64,000 nt of DNA. Origin: Entoloma clypeatum (Eukaryota; Basidiomycota; Agaricomycetes; Agaricales; Entolomataceae). Position 1 is the stretch's first letter, and the number at the start of each line of letters is the position of its first letter. The stretch lies in contig OY751487.1 in the NCBI GenBank assembly GCA_963565915.1, positions 3,534,001-3,598,000 of the forward strand, read 5' to 3'. Positions 32,166-42,779 of this stretch are shown in pieces. The position numbers and the translations under genes were made by a program. The notes under the pieces are model-generated. The model did no database searches. It had not been told where the DNA came from and worked only from the letters and a program-made list of their open reading frames with translations.

Positions 32166-34960
32166 TTGGTCACCCAAATGATCAAGCACTTCGAAAGATT
32201 TCCACCAGTACCAAAGGGGTACCTGAGACACTAGTATGTGAGAAATCACAGGAAAGTTGCACAGGTTGCCTCAAAGGGAAAATGCCAAATCAGTCATATC
32301 CCAATTCGATGACAAGGGCAACAAAAACCTTTGATCTGATCCATTCCGATCTCAAACAGATATCCACGGCATCATACCACAAATATAAATATTTCCTCAC
32401 GTTTTTGGACGACTTTTCATCCCACGTCTGGGTCGTCTTGCTTAGGAAGAAGTCAGATGCCATCACGGCACTACGACAATTCCTTGCGATGATCCAGAAT
32501 CAATTCACCACCACCCCAAAGAAATGGCGAGTTGATGGAGGTGGAGAGTTCAACGAATACAAGGATGTACTTGCCGATCATGGAATTCTGGTCGACGTCA
32601 CGCTCCCGTATCAGCACCAGCAGAACGGTAGAGCAGAACGGATAAATCGAACCCTGTGGGAGAAATCTCAGGCCTTGCGCTTCGACGCGTGCTTACCCCC
32701 TATGTGGTGGGAATTCTGTTTGGAACATGCAGCTTTTCTGTACAACAGAACGCCCATGCAGCGTCTTGAATGGAATACCCCTTACTTCAGGGTGACCAAT
32801 GAGATCCCCGATATGTCAAGCATCAGAGTCTTCGGATGTCAGGCATATGTGTATATCCCAAAAGAAAAACGTAGAAATTCCCTGGAGTCTAGATCTCGAT
32901 TGATGATTTATCTCGGATCAAAGCCAGGGGTCAAAGGATACCGTTTTATGGATCCTGAGACTAATACAATTTTCATGGGTGGGAAAGCTATCTTTGATGA
33001 GAGCAAGTACCCTAGATGCCACATCGACCCTTTGCCAGAAAACCATCCAGAAATGGAAAACCCAGAACCGGCTGATGAGTTTGAGAACCTCATCCCCGGA
33101 AACGATGACAATGACAGTCATTACAAAAAACCTCACGACCCTGTTCCCACTGGACAGGATCACCCTGAATCAGACAATGATTTGCCGCATAGTGAGCCCG
33201 ACGATGAACCGCGAGTACCCACTCCGGAACCCGAACAAGTACCAGATCGACCGATCAGGGAACGACGAGTTTGCAGAATGCCTGATAGCATCTATGGGGA
33301 AGACACCCCTGCTTCTGATCTTGAAAAGATGGATCGAAGACGCAGACTAGGCGGTCAAACGGCATGGATGAACGATCTCCTAATGGAGGCGATCTCTATC
33401 CAAGTAGGCATCATTGAAATGTCACACAAAGACATATACTCTCTTCCAAATAAAGAAGATTGGTATGCGGCAGAATGAAAAGAGCTAGACATGCTCAAAA
33501 GCCGCGGGGTGATCACAGAGTTAGTACCTCTACCTACAGGGAGGAAAGCTCTAAGGAACAAATGGGTTTACAATGAAAAATCCGATGGGCGTTTGAAAGC
33601 ACGCCTTGTCGCAAAAGGTTTCTCACAGGTAGAAGGGATCAACTTCGATCAGATCTTCTCACCAGTAGTGAGGTATGAGACTGTCCGGTTGATTCTGGCA
33701 TTGACAGCCCTTGAATGGTGGTTCATGACACTCTTGGACATCTCATCAGCCTTCCTCTATGGAACACTCCGTGAGGTAATCTACATGCGACAACCTGAGG
33801 GCTACATAGTAAAAGGGAAAGAACACCTTGTGTACTGACTATACAAAGCCCTATACGGACTCAAGCAGGCCACATTAGCCTGGTGGAGGGAACTCGATTC
33901 CTCCATGAAAAAGCTCGGCTTTGTCCGGCTTCACTCCGATGCGGGAGTTTTCATTCACACAAGTACCAAAGGGGAAACTGTAATCGCCGTCATTTATGTC
34001 AATGACTCTGCTTTTCTCGGCACGAACCGGGAATACACGCTAGAAAAGAAGAAGGCCTTCATGACAACATGGGAATGTAGGGACCTAGAACACCTAGTCC
34101 CTGATGGGGAACCAAAAGAATTTCTCTCAATCCAAATAAGGCAATGTGGGAAGAGGATCTTCATTGATCAAGTACCCTACCTTGAGAAAATTCTCGCACG
34201 CATGGGGATGAGCGAATCTAATGCCACCCATACCCCACTCCCGACGGGCTACAAACCCATGAAGTCTGAAGATGAACCCAATGCGGAACTCAGATCCAAG
34301 TACCAATCCGTCATCGGATCATTATTGTACTTAATGATCGGGACAAGACCCGACATTTGTTTCGCTGTGATCAAAATGTCCCAATTCTCCGCAAACCCTA
34401 CCAAACGCCATTTAGAAGTGGCTAGGGATATTTGCAGGTATTTGAGGGTGACAAAAGATTACACGATCATGTACGATGGCGATTCTGGGAAAGGGATCTA
34501 CGCATTTACAGACTCCGATTGGGCATCAGATGAAAACACCAGGAAGTCAACCACTGGTTACTTCATATCGCTGGCATCTGGAGCAGTAACATGGGTTTCA
34601 TCAGCATAGAAAACCATTGCCCTCTCTTCCACGGAAGCAGAATACATGGCGCTATCAGATTGCAGTCGTGCAGTGACATGGCTTAGAAGCATGCTTGCCG
34701 AACTTGGGATGCAGATCGGATCAGTCCCGATCTATGGAGATAACAATGGCTCCGTCTTTATCGCATCCAACCCTGTAACTGAAAAGCGGTCCAAGCACAT
34801 TGACGTGTGATTCCACTTCGTCAGAGAAAAAGTATCCGAAGGCATCATTACGGTCGAATTCATCGAAGGAGTGAATAACCCTGCAGACCTTTTAACTAAG
34901 AATCTGGGGAAAGTCCTCTTTAGCAAGTTTATCCCATACTTCGGATTACTTAAAAACTAG
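32166..34960 (+). pseudogene. Copia-2a pol, 3' part (integrase, RT, RNase H), four nonsense codons
   Basis: Resumes after the TTGGT duplication with HPNDQALRKI, in frame with 24745. Integrase: CTGCLKGK, HSDLKQIS, FLDDFSSH, VDGGGEFNEY, HQQNGRAERINRTL. RT: WVYNEKSDGRLKARLVAKGF; the YVDD box reads YVNDSAFLG (Asp to Asn), so RT is dead. RNase H: TDSDWASDENTRKS, SSTEAEYMALS, YGDNNGSVF, HIDV. Nonsense codons: TGA 33476-33478 and TGA 33836-33838 (CGT and CGA in 2b), TAG 34607-34609 (CAA in 2b) and TGA 34808-34810, the last also present in 2b. The frame after it reaches TAG 34958-34960 (YFGLLKN). Confidence 0.92.
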
Positions 34961-35028
34961 ACATAAAAGAGTACCTACATGGGAAAAAGTAAAAATGTAT
35001 TTAGAAGTATGTACTAAATATGGGGGGG

Positions 35029-35337
35029 TGTTGAAACTTTTCCATCATGTAGATTAGATTAGATTAGATTACATCACGTGACCTTTACACATCTTCGATT
35101 ACATACTTATTTGCTTGGTACAAACAGTAGTACGGTATATAAGACCAGGAAACTGTCAATATCAACAAGTTGTCTCTTGACTCTTAACCAGCTCCATCGC
35201 TCTTACCAGCCTCAACCGCTCTCACCAGCCTCACCCTTCCCAACCAAGTAAGTGACTAGAACGGTAGAGTAGATTACTTCCACTGTAGCTGTGTTGCTCA
35301 GTACATCTGTGGCTAGCGCCCAGGTGGAACTTCAACA
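35029..35337 (+). repeat. Copia-2a 3' LTR
   Basis: 309 bp, preceded by the G-rich tract atgggggggtg, ending TTCAACA before the CCGCA duplication. One base differs from the 5' LTR by eye. Confidence 0.94.
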
Positions 35338-35342
35338 CCGCA

Positions 35343-35862
35343 AAGCGTGCTGCACGTCCACTCTTCATGAAAGATAAAGCCCAATAAATTTTAGCATGGT
35401 CATCTGCGAACTGTTCCGGAGCCAGCCCCATAAACAATTCACAGGAGTTTAGAAAGGTCCAGCCATTTGCGCACGATCCATCGAAGTCCGACGGATTGGC
35501 AGGTTTTGCTCAATGCACGCCTGGATTGGCCGGAGCGAGCGGAGCGGGTATAATAGCAGGTGCGGGAGCAGGTGGGATAGGTGGCGGAGCTGGGGCAGGA
35601 ATTGCGTTGAAGGCGAGGAGGAGTTGGTCAAGTTGAGTCGAGATATCAGCGAGAGTTTGACGTTGTTCCTGGAACTTGTGCTTGAGCTGTTCAAGGCAAT
35701 TGGGGTCGTCCATTACTATGCGCGGAGCAGAATCACCAGTTACGGAGAGGTAGTTAGAAGAACTGGAAGGGGTGTGAGATGTATCGGAGTCGGACGCGGA
35801 CGAAGCTGCTCCGAAGCGTGGAATCGTGACAACAATGCAATCGGACCTGGTCCAATTAGAAG
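35343..35862 (-). pseudogene. Gypsy-A1 gag N-terminal part
   Basis: Start ATG at 35713-35711 (MDDPNCLEQLKHKFQEQRQT). A helical region is followed by an alanine-proline-rich stretch (residues about 40-64). TGA 35510-35512 interrupts PGVH-stop-AKPANPSDFDG where CGA is expected. The capsid start follows (GWTFLNSCELFMGLAPEQF, KIYWALSFMKSGRAA) up to the Copia-2a insertion. Gypsy-A2 lacks about 240 bp here, including this ATG. Confidence 0.8.
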
Positions 35863-35872
35863 AGAACTTTCT
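35863..35872 (-). promoter_or_regulatory. Gypsy-A1 self-priming primer binding site
   Basis: Minus strand AGAAAGTTCT, 2 nt from the 5' LTR. It is complementary to AGAACTTTCT in the LTR (plus-strand coordinates 35993-36002). The same pair is found in Gypsy-A2. Confidence 0.75.
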
Positions 35873-35874
35873 AC

Positions 35875-36307
35875 TGTAAGGGCGACCTTACGATCCAAGA
35901 CTCAAACTCAGATACTTGCAAGGGAGATCCGAAGTTTAGATTGAGCAGTCTGATAAGTAATACAACACACACCTTGCAAGGGAGATCTGAAGAGAAAGTT
36001 CTAAGGATTCCCCTGCAAGCTAGCAAGATAAATAGTAAAATGAGATATGAAATAAGAGATAAAACGAGACACATGAATGATGAGCAATGATCGGGAGTAG
36101 CGATGAAGGATGAATGGAAACAAGATGAATGATAGTACCTGCAATCCAACATGCGGAGTAGCGGATGGGGGCGGAGTTGTCGGATGCGGAGAGGCAGATA
36201 AGATGTCGGAGACAGCAGATACGATCGGAGGACGTTGGAGATGGTGGAATAGAAAGGAAAGGAAGGAAGGAAAGGAAAAGTAAAAAGTGAAAGTGGTTGC
36301 CCTTACA
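35875..36307 (-). repeat. Gypsy-A1 5' LTR
   Basis: 433 bp, same length as the 3' LTR, TGTAAGGGC ... GCCCTTACA, followed by the GAGGC target duplication. Confidence 0.93.
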
Positions 36308-36329
36308 GAGGCGATGCTAAGTCAAACGA
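36308..36329 (-). pseudogene. Helitron N-terminal coding fragment
   Basis: After the GAGGC duplication the minus strand reads in frame (SFDLASP) into the QHGPYRAPEPEPHYLGPM segment on the far side of Gypsy-A1. It is cut at once by the Gypsy-D LTR. Confidence 0.6.
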
Positions 36330-36623
36330 TGTCATGAGCCCAAACTTAGGAATGAAGTGGTGAAGTGGTAAGAGAACTGTATTGCCAAGAGACCCAGTGG
36401 GAATCTCAAGAGAACAAGCTATCGAATACAAGTGAAAGTACCCTACTTATATATGTAGATACCATGAGGCTGCGTTGAGGCAGCGTCATGCTATGTGACT
36501 CTGGATCCTTCGCATCCTGCTGCATTGCTAATGATAAGATGTCCTCATGTATGACACAATGTAGATAAGATAAGATCAGAATAAGATAAGATAAAGTGAA
36601 AAAGTGAAAATATGATCATGACA
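36330..36623 (-). repeat. Gypsy-D 3' LTR (294 bp)
   Basis: The ends are inverted copies, TGTCATGA and TCATGACA. The minus-strand polypurine tract AAAGGGGGTAA adjoins at 36624-36634. Contains tandem gataagataagat words. Only one LTR of this family is in the window. Confidence 0.78.
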
Positions 36624-36634
36624 TTACCCCCTTT

Positions 36635-36938
36635 CTAGATCTCGACTTCCAGGCGAGATATGATGTCGTCCGGGTTGTCCATGAAATTCTCATATGGTTT
36701 GAATTTTAATCCTTCAAAGATGTTTGCGCGTAAGCGCCGGGGTGCATTCATGTTTAATTTAAAGAAGTCCTCCACCGCTTCCTTGGCATGTTCCAGGTGA
36801 TCCTCAGGTTCCCATGTGTTGTGGTCTGGAGTCAGACCTTCCCATTGCACTAAATATTCCAGCTTTCCTCTCTTCAACCTTGAGTCAACAACTTTAGCGA
36901 CATTGTACTCCTCTTCACCATTGATAACTATTGGGTTT
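36635..36938 (-). pseudogene. Gypsy-D pol C-terminus (chromodomain only)
   Basis: Minus strand: NPIVINGEEEYNVAKVVDSR, then KRGKLEYLVQWEGLTPDHNTWEP, then a helix and tail ending LEVEI with its stop at 36635. This is the chromodomain end of a fourth chromovirus, cut upstream by the Gypsy-C2 LTR at 36939. Confidence 0.85.
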
Positions 36939-37339
36939 TGTTATGGACTCTACAGTATGAGGACCACATCATATCTTTTACTTATCGGCCCGACTCGGCG
37001 CCCTCTTACGAATTCACTATGTCTAATGTCTACTTTCGCAACCTTCGATTCCCAGTCTGACTCACTACATTACTTCGTCATCCCCTTTAGTATACTTTGC
37101 TCCCGCGCTGACTCGCTTTCCGCAGTCAGCTTACTCATTGTACATAGCCTTCCGCAGTCGCCTGACTCATGGGCACTGCCTTCCGCAGTACTGACTCATC
37201 CGCTACCGCCTATAGTCAGTACCTATATAAACCTCTTGTACTGTAGTAGATTCCTTAGATTTAGCAATCACATTGCTCTTTGCCTTTCCACTTCCTGCAT
37301 ACTCTGCCCGAACCTTGGAACGGTTTGTTAAACATAACA
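36939..37339 (+). repeat. Gypsy-C2 5' LTR (401 bp)
   Basis: TGTTATGGACTC ... AACATAACA. TATA-like tatataa at 37224. Predicted transcript start AGATTTAGCAA at 37257-37267. Contains repeated TTCCGCAGT(C/A) words. Inserted into the Gypsy-D pol. Confidence 0.9.
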
Positions 37340-37341
37340 AG

Positions 37342-37352
37342 TTGCTAAATCT
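37342..37352 (+). promoter_or_regulatory. Gypsy-C2 self-priming primer binding site
   Basis: TTGCTAAATCT, 2 nt after the LTR, is the exact reverse complement of AGATTTAGCAA at 37257-37267, 33 nt after the TATA-like box. Confidence 0.8.
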
Positions 37353-37441
37353 TGTTAGGTTCGCCCAGAGCGAAGAGAGCAACTATCAGACAAGTCAAGA
37401 CGTCGCACTTCTTTGAAGACTTCACCAGTAACCCATTCAGC

Positions 37442-38536
37442 ATGCCAGAAGCCCGACAGGAGGAGCTAAGTCCTCGAGACAGTATCGATTTTACGCTCAT
37501 CCAGCAGTACATCGAGTCGGAGATCCATCACATCCTACAGCAGGTGCTTTGATGAAGAACTAGACAATGACAAGCATCGCCCCCACAGCGAGATAGCAGA
37601 GAGCATCCATCTTGCTCGGCAACACCAGATCACGCGCTATAATGCCTGACAGAACGAACTTGAAAGCTTTCGTGTTCAAGAAGGACCTCAGACAGGTCAG
37701 ATCACAGAGATCAGAGAGTTTATCGGTGTCCAGACAACCGTTATCAGAAGATTGATTAGGACGCTCACATCGAGACGTCCCAGAGCCACATCATCACGTC
37801 TTACTCAAAGCAGCAGATCTATGCCCACTTCACCACCAAAGAACAACAGACCGAATACAACCGTTGGGCACGAAACGAGAGACTTGACCCCTTCTCATGA
37901 CCAACAGACGCGCAGGAACAGAGATTCCTTAGAGATTTACAGAGGAAATACTCTGAGCGTTTTGCCACCGATTCCGCCGACGAGTCCCCTGATGAATTTA
38001 CTTTTGACTCCGTGCAGTCAGATATCGAACAGACGCCTAGAACAGGGACTCATTTTCAATTCTTACCTGTATCCCATCTTCATCCCAACAACCTGACTCC
38101 TCTCCTCCACCGCAGAATCTCTGAACAAGTGGCTAGTGATGGCAAGATGTACACCGATTATGCAAAGGAGATCCGAAACAAGGGACAACAGATGGAAGGA
38201 CACGCACTGGTCATCTGAGGTGGTGGTGACATGCGCACCGGATCAGGTACCACTTATGGTGGTCAGGGCAAGGCCATGGAGATCGACAAAGCAGGAGTAG
38301 CCCGTTGCTACAACTGTCAATGCTTCGGTCATCTGGCTAAAGACTGTAGCGCTCCAAAGAAGAAAGATAGTCGCAAGTGTTTCAACTGTGACCAAGAAGG
38401 CCATATTGCGCGCAACTGCCGCAAGCTGAAGAAGAACTCTGGAAGGATTAGAAAGGTGTCCGAGGAAGATGCCGAGAATGATGAAACCACAATCTTAGAA
38501 GCCGATGAGAAGGATTTTCCCGAAGGGTCCGATTAA
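37442..38536 (+). pseudogene. Gypsy-C2 gag, frames broken
   Basis: Begins near MPEARQEELSPRDSIDF (37442). Broken by stops and shifts around 37550-38220. The C-terminal part (38231-38536) is clear: two CCHC knuckles, CYNCQCFGHLAKDC and CFNCDQEGHIARNC, in a basic context followed by an acidic tail. The central capsid region is hard to read (FNRWARNERLDPF-like pieces near 37860). Confidence 0.7.
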
Positions 38537-38589
38537 ATGACGCTAAGTCGCGACCCTTATCTATTAAACAGACTTGCTTGCCTTGTATG

Positions 38590-40206
38590 ACTGCAGACAA
38601 TAGAACCTATGTCATCCCTGCCAAGCGAGCCGCTGCGTCGACTAAGATTGTGAAGGGAGATAAACCTCCGAAAAGACGAGAAATCAGGCTGTTAGCTCAG
38701 CTCAAAACACGACGAGGACCAAAGGTTATCTGACCTGAGGTTGACAGCAGATGTGAACGCACATGCATCCATCCCAGAATAGTACATGAACAGAACCTCC
38801 CCACGTGAGGAATACTGCCCATAGCAATTCTAAATGTGGATGGATCACCAAATCGACAACAGAAAGCGAGCCAACTTGCCGAAGTCAAACTTGATTTGGG
38901 AGAACATCAGGAAACCATGGAAGCAATGGTACTGGACATTGGAAGAACGGACATGCTCTTGGGACATGACTGGTTGGTACACCACAACCCCACAATCAAT
39001 TGGACAACCGGTGCGGTAACATTTAACCGGTGCCCAACAACATGTCGAACCAAACACTCAGATTTCAGGATTAACCTTAATGGTCGCAAACACTGGGTTC
39101 GCATGGTTGAGGTGCGTGACAAAGATGCACCCAAAAAGTCGGATCAGAAATGGAAGCCTGGAGACCCTATTTTGGAAGCTGTCACTCCCACACCACCTCC
39201 CACAACCAAACGACCCTCATATGTTGAACGATTTGCTCGTCTCTTCGAGAAGGAGAACTTTGATAAGATCCCAAAGGAGAGGGAATGGGACCATGGTATC
39301 GAACTTACACTGGACGCACCAAAGAAACTAGGGGGAAATACATATCCTATGACACAAAAGAAACAAGAGGAATTGGATGCATTCATTGACAAGGGTCTAG
39401 CAACAGGAAAGATCCGCCCATCCAAATCCCCTTATGCCTCCCCTTGCTTCTTCATCAACAAGAAGGATGGCTCCAAACGATTGGTACAAGATTACCGCAT
39501 GGTCAATAAATTCACGGTCAAAGACAAGTTCCCACTCCCATGAATATCCGATCTCTTGGACGTGCTGAAAGATGCAGTCTACTTCAATAAAATGGACATC
39601 ATGTGGGGCTATAACAACATCCGGATTAAGGAGGGCGATGAATGGAAAGCTGCCTTTCTCACCAGTCGAGGATTGTTTGAACCATTGATCATGTTTTTCG
39701 GTCTTTGCAACTCCCCGGGAACGTTCTCTCGAATGATGGCTAGTCTATTCCGGGACCAGATCCGCCGACGTATCTGCGTGATCTACATGGATGACATTGT
39801 GGTTATTGGTAAAACCAAGGAAGAACTCGCACAAAACACCAAAGAAATCCTACAGATCCTATTGGACAATAATTTGTTTCTAAAGAAGAAGAAGTGTTTA
39901 TGGGAAGTAACGAAATGTCCTATATTGGGATATGTGGTTGGTGAGGGACGTGTCGAGATGGAAACTGAGAAGGTGGATACAATCCGAAACTGGCGAGCAC
40001 CCACATCAAAAAAGGAAGTTCAGAAGTTCCTTGGATTTGCCAACTTCTATCGACATTTTATTGAAGGGTACTCAAACATTGCGAAACCTCTCACCGCACT
40101 CACAGACGGTACGGCATTTACTTGGGGACCAACAGAGCAGCAAGCCTTTGAAGGTCTCATATGGGCAATTACATCGGCACCAGTCTTGGCATTACCGAAA
40201 TCAGAG
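38590..40206 (+). pseudogene. Gypsy-C2 protease and reverse transcriptase half
   Basis: The protease region ends with LDIGRTDMLLGHDWLVHHNP near 38930. The RT has TGKIRPSKSPYASPCFFINKKDG, LVQDYRMVN, YFNKMDIMWGYNNIRI, EPLIMFFGLCNSPGTFS and catalytic IYMDD at about 39784. TGA at 39541-39543 interrupts the usual PLPxISDLL. It stops abruptly after ALPKSEG at 40206, where gypsy RNase H should begin. That RNase H is at 13564 on the minus strand. Confidence 0.87.
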
Positions 40207-40212
40207 GGAAGT
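40201..40212. other. Right breakpoint of the 26.6-kb inversion
   Basis: tcagag/ggaagtccac: gypsy-C RT to the left, Helitron helicase to the right. It is reciprocal to the junction at 13555-13570. Confidence 0.82.
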
Positions 40213-41076
40213 CCACTATCTGACACAAAATAGGCGCTTGGACAGGACTCCTGACAGTGACAGACATGCTGCTTGGCTGCTGAATATTGGATCTGGAACC
40301 AGTAGTGATAATCAAGATACTGTGCAATTACCTGAGCAAATGTGCTTCACAGATAATACACTTGACAATCTTATTGCATCAACATATCCAAACATCTCTG
40401 GAGACAATGATAAAGAAGATCAGTACTTCTTGGACAGAACAATTTTGTCTCCCAAAAACAATGATGTTGATGCTATTAATGATGTTATACTTGATACAAT
40501 TTATTCCAATCAAGAGAAGCATGTTATGTTGAGTGCAGATTCTGTCAACCTTGATAATAATGGAACAAATCAGCCATATCCTGTTGAATTTCTCAATTCA
40601 CTCAAAGCACACTCTCAAAACTCACAATAAAAACTGGATGTCCCCTCATGGTTCTTCATAATCTGGAAGCATCCAAAGGTCTTTGCAATGGAACACGTTT
40701 AATAGTTCTTGCTGTTAGTCAACATGTTCTAAAATGTAGAATCATTAGTGGTGATCAAAAGTTTGCAGGACAACTGGCATTGATTCCAAGAATTACTTTG
40801 GAACCATCTGCAGAAACACTTCCTATTCCACTCAGACAAAGACAATTTCCTGTCCATCTTGCATTTGCAATGACAATCAACAAATCCCAAGGCCAGTCAG
40901 TCAAAAATATAGGACTTGATCTGCGCACACCTGTTTTTTCTCATGGACAACTCTATGTCGCATTGTCACAATGTACTTCCGGTGATTGCATCAAAGTTTT
41001 GCTTCCAGCAGGCAATGAAGATAGAAAAACTGCAAATATTGTATACAGAGATGTTTTCAGTGGTCTAATATTGTGA
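40207..41076 (+). pseudogene. Helitron PIF1-like helicase, C-terminal part
   Basis: Begins VHYLTQNRRLDRTPDSD in the frame that continues the helicase cut at 13565. Motifs: FLDRTILSPKNNDVDAIND, PYPVEFLNSLK, NLEASKGLCNGTRLIV, and the terminal helicase block FPVHLAFAMTINKSQGQSVK with GQLYVALSQCTS. A frameshift occurs near 40630. It ends at a TGA at 41074-41076 (VFSGLIL). Decayed like the N-terminal part, so both halves aged together before or after the split. Confidence 0.88.
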
Positions 41077-42147
41077 GTACAATTACTATTCTGACAGTCT
41101 ATAATAACCGGACTCTGCCATAGATGAATAATTTACACATAATTCAATAGAATGGTATAAGATACAATGATATTTATGACTTGAACTCCCACCCCCTGCT
41201 GTATGATGCATCACACTCCACGCCATATGGCACAGGTCATACCCTCGTTCATCAGACTGGAGAACTGGCTGACTAATCATTAATATAAGCAAGTCACATG
41301 ACCAAAAGCAAAAGTGTTTAAAAGAGAAATCTGAGAGACAAAGTCATGTGACCTTTTCTCAGGATCACATGACCTTTCAGACATATGTTCAGACAAGGGT
41401 ATTTCATGCCTTTGGACAGATCATGTGACCATGGGAAAGTTAGGGTTTGGTGGTTAGGGTCCAGTTAAGATTGGTTAGAATTGGTTAGAGTTGATTAGAG
41501 TTAGATGGTTAGAGTTGGTTAGAGTAAGGGTTTGAAACAAGGGTGTGAAAAGGTGTGAAACCCTGATCCTATATAATACATCATTTGAGGCCATAAAATC
41601 TTGGTTATATAAGCTCAAAGTTCAGGGGAGGCCGATTGATAATGTTTGTTCTTTGTTTGTTTTCTTATATAATCAATCAGTTGGCTCTGCATGTTATTCA
41701 TTTTTGTTCTGTATATATTATAGAGGCCTGGACAGTTGACCATGGGTAGTGGACAAGGTGTTTTGGGCAACTGCCCAGTTTCATGTATAAATCTGGCTGC
41801 ACAGGCTGGAGGTGCATGAGAAATGCAGAATGGCGGGAAATCAATCAGTTGGCTCTGCATGTTATTCATTTTTGTTCTGTACATATTATAGAGGCCTGGA
41901 CAGTTGACCATGGGTAGTGGACAAGGTGTTTTGGGCAACTGCCCAGTTTCATGTATAAATCTGGCTGCACAGGCTGGAGGTGCATGAGAAATGCAGAATG
42001 GCGGGAAGTGCACGAGAAAGAGCACCTGGGGTGCGAGAAACAATGGCAGGCAAGACAAGACAGGAAGTCATACAAGACAATCCGGGACATGAGAAACGGC
42101 AGCAGGCAAGACAAGGTGGGGACCCACCATTAGACACACATGGTGCA
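41077..42147. other. Non-coding region downstream of the Helitron gene
   Basis: No gene is supported. It probably includes the Helitron 3' end, but no hairpin plus CTRR end could be fixed. 41290-41440 holds four CACATGACC/CATGTGACC words in alternating orientation. 41440-41535 is a degenerate GGTTAGAGTT/TTAGGG run. Confidence 0.5.
41671..42006 (+). repeat. 168-bp tandem duplication (two copies)
   Basis: Copies start aatcaatcagttggctctgc at 41671 and 41839 and are nearly identical (one difference seen: tgtatatatt versus tgtacatatt). Reverse-strand ORFs here merely read through the repeat and are not taken as genes. Confidence 0.88.
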
Positions 42148-42779
42148 TAGTGTTTTGAAGTCCAGTCCTAAAATTTGGTTTGAGACCTGAACTGGACTAG
42201 ACTTTGCCACTGGTCCAGTCTTTCCTCCTTCAGAATAGTTGAACTTTGGCCTGGTTCAGTCCAGTTTCATAGGTTTTTGCCTGGTTTTATAGGTTTAAAC
42301 CTATAAACTGGTCACTATAAGGGCAACCATCTGATTTCCTCAATCCGACACCTTCCATCACCTCCGACCCACTCTCCAATTAGTCCGACACCTCCGACCC
42401 ACTCTCCGACCGTTGTGGTACATCAATTACTATACTTTATGTTTTCTTTCTTTTCAATATCTCTTTCATCACCTCCAACCTCTGACGACCTCCGACCATA
42501 CTCCACATCGGAGGGCATGTCGGAGCAACGATTTATATCACCATATGCACTATTCCAATTTACATATTCCATTCCCATCCCTACTCCCGATCTTTGTCGT
42601 ATTTCAACATTCTTCTTCCCATTTCCAATTCTCATTGTCTATATAGCTGCCTAGCTTGCACAGGAATCCTCAGAACTTTCTCTTTGGATTCAAACTGGAC
42701 TGAACCTATGCATAGGTTCAGGTTCTAGGTTCACTTTTTTAGGATCAAAAACCAGACTGGACTGGACTTTCAAACACTA
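42148..42779 (+). mobile_element. hAT-2c, short non-autonomous hAT-like element
   Basis: Ends TAGTGTTTTGAAGTCCAGTCC and GGACTGGACTTTCAAACACTA are inverted copies. The flanking 8-mers ATGGTGCA (42140-42147) and ATGGCACA (42780-42787) agree at six of eight bases. The core is largely an LTR fragment related to Gypsy-A3 (42316-42690). Confidence 0.78.
42316..42690 (+). repeat. Gypsy-A3-type LTR fragment inside hAT-2c
   Basis: TATAAGGGCAACC onward follows the reverse complement of the Gypsy-A3 LTR (43314-43808) with many changes, up to agaactttctctttggatt. The last part of the LTR is missing. Confidence 0.75.

Larger units (their letters stand above)
22075..35337 (+). mobile_element. Copia-2a, Ty1/copia element, TSD CCGCA, split by Gypsy-B1
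   Basis: Two 309-bp LTRs (22075-22383, 35029-35337) that differ at one base by eye (ttggttgg versus ttgcttgg). CCGCA lies at 22070-22074 and 35338-35342, within the gag of Gypsy-A1. Net length without Gypsy-B1 is about 5.8 kb. Its pol carries five nonsense codons although the LTRs are almost identical. Confidence 0.95.
16945..36307 (-). mobile_element. Gypsy-A1, Ty3/gypsy chromovirus, TSD GAGGC, split by Copia-2a
   Basis: Both LTRs are 433 bp (16945-17377 and 35875-36307). GAGGC flanks the element at 16940-16944 and 36308-36312. Without the nested copia it is about 6.1 kb. It inserted into the Helitron N-terminal coding region. The internal part to about 17850 is almost identical to Gypsy-A2 (47.4-51.6 kb), in opposite orientation. 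Confidence 0.93.

Noticed and set aside
32045..32170. ORF that seems to start in the gypsy-B LTR and run into Copia-2a pol
   Set aside because: Chance in-frame read-through across the insertion site. The real copia frame continues from 24745.
41440..41535. Interstitial telomere
   Set aside because: Only a few TTAGGG words amid GGTTAGAGTT variants; too degenerate to call.
41615..42058. 147-codon reverse ORF with an internal repeat
   Set aside because: The repeat is the 168-bp DNA duplication (a multiple of three), which keeps any frame open. No other coding evidence.
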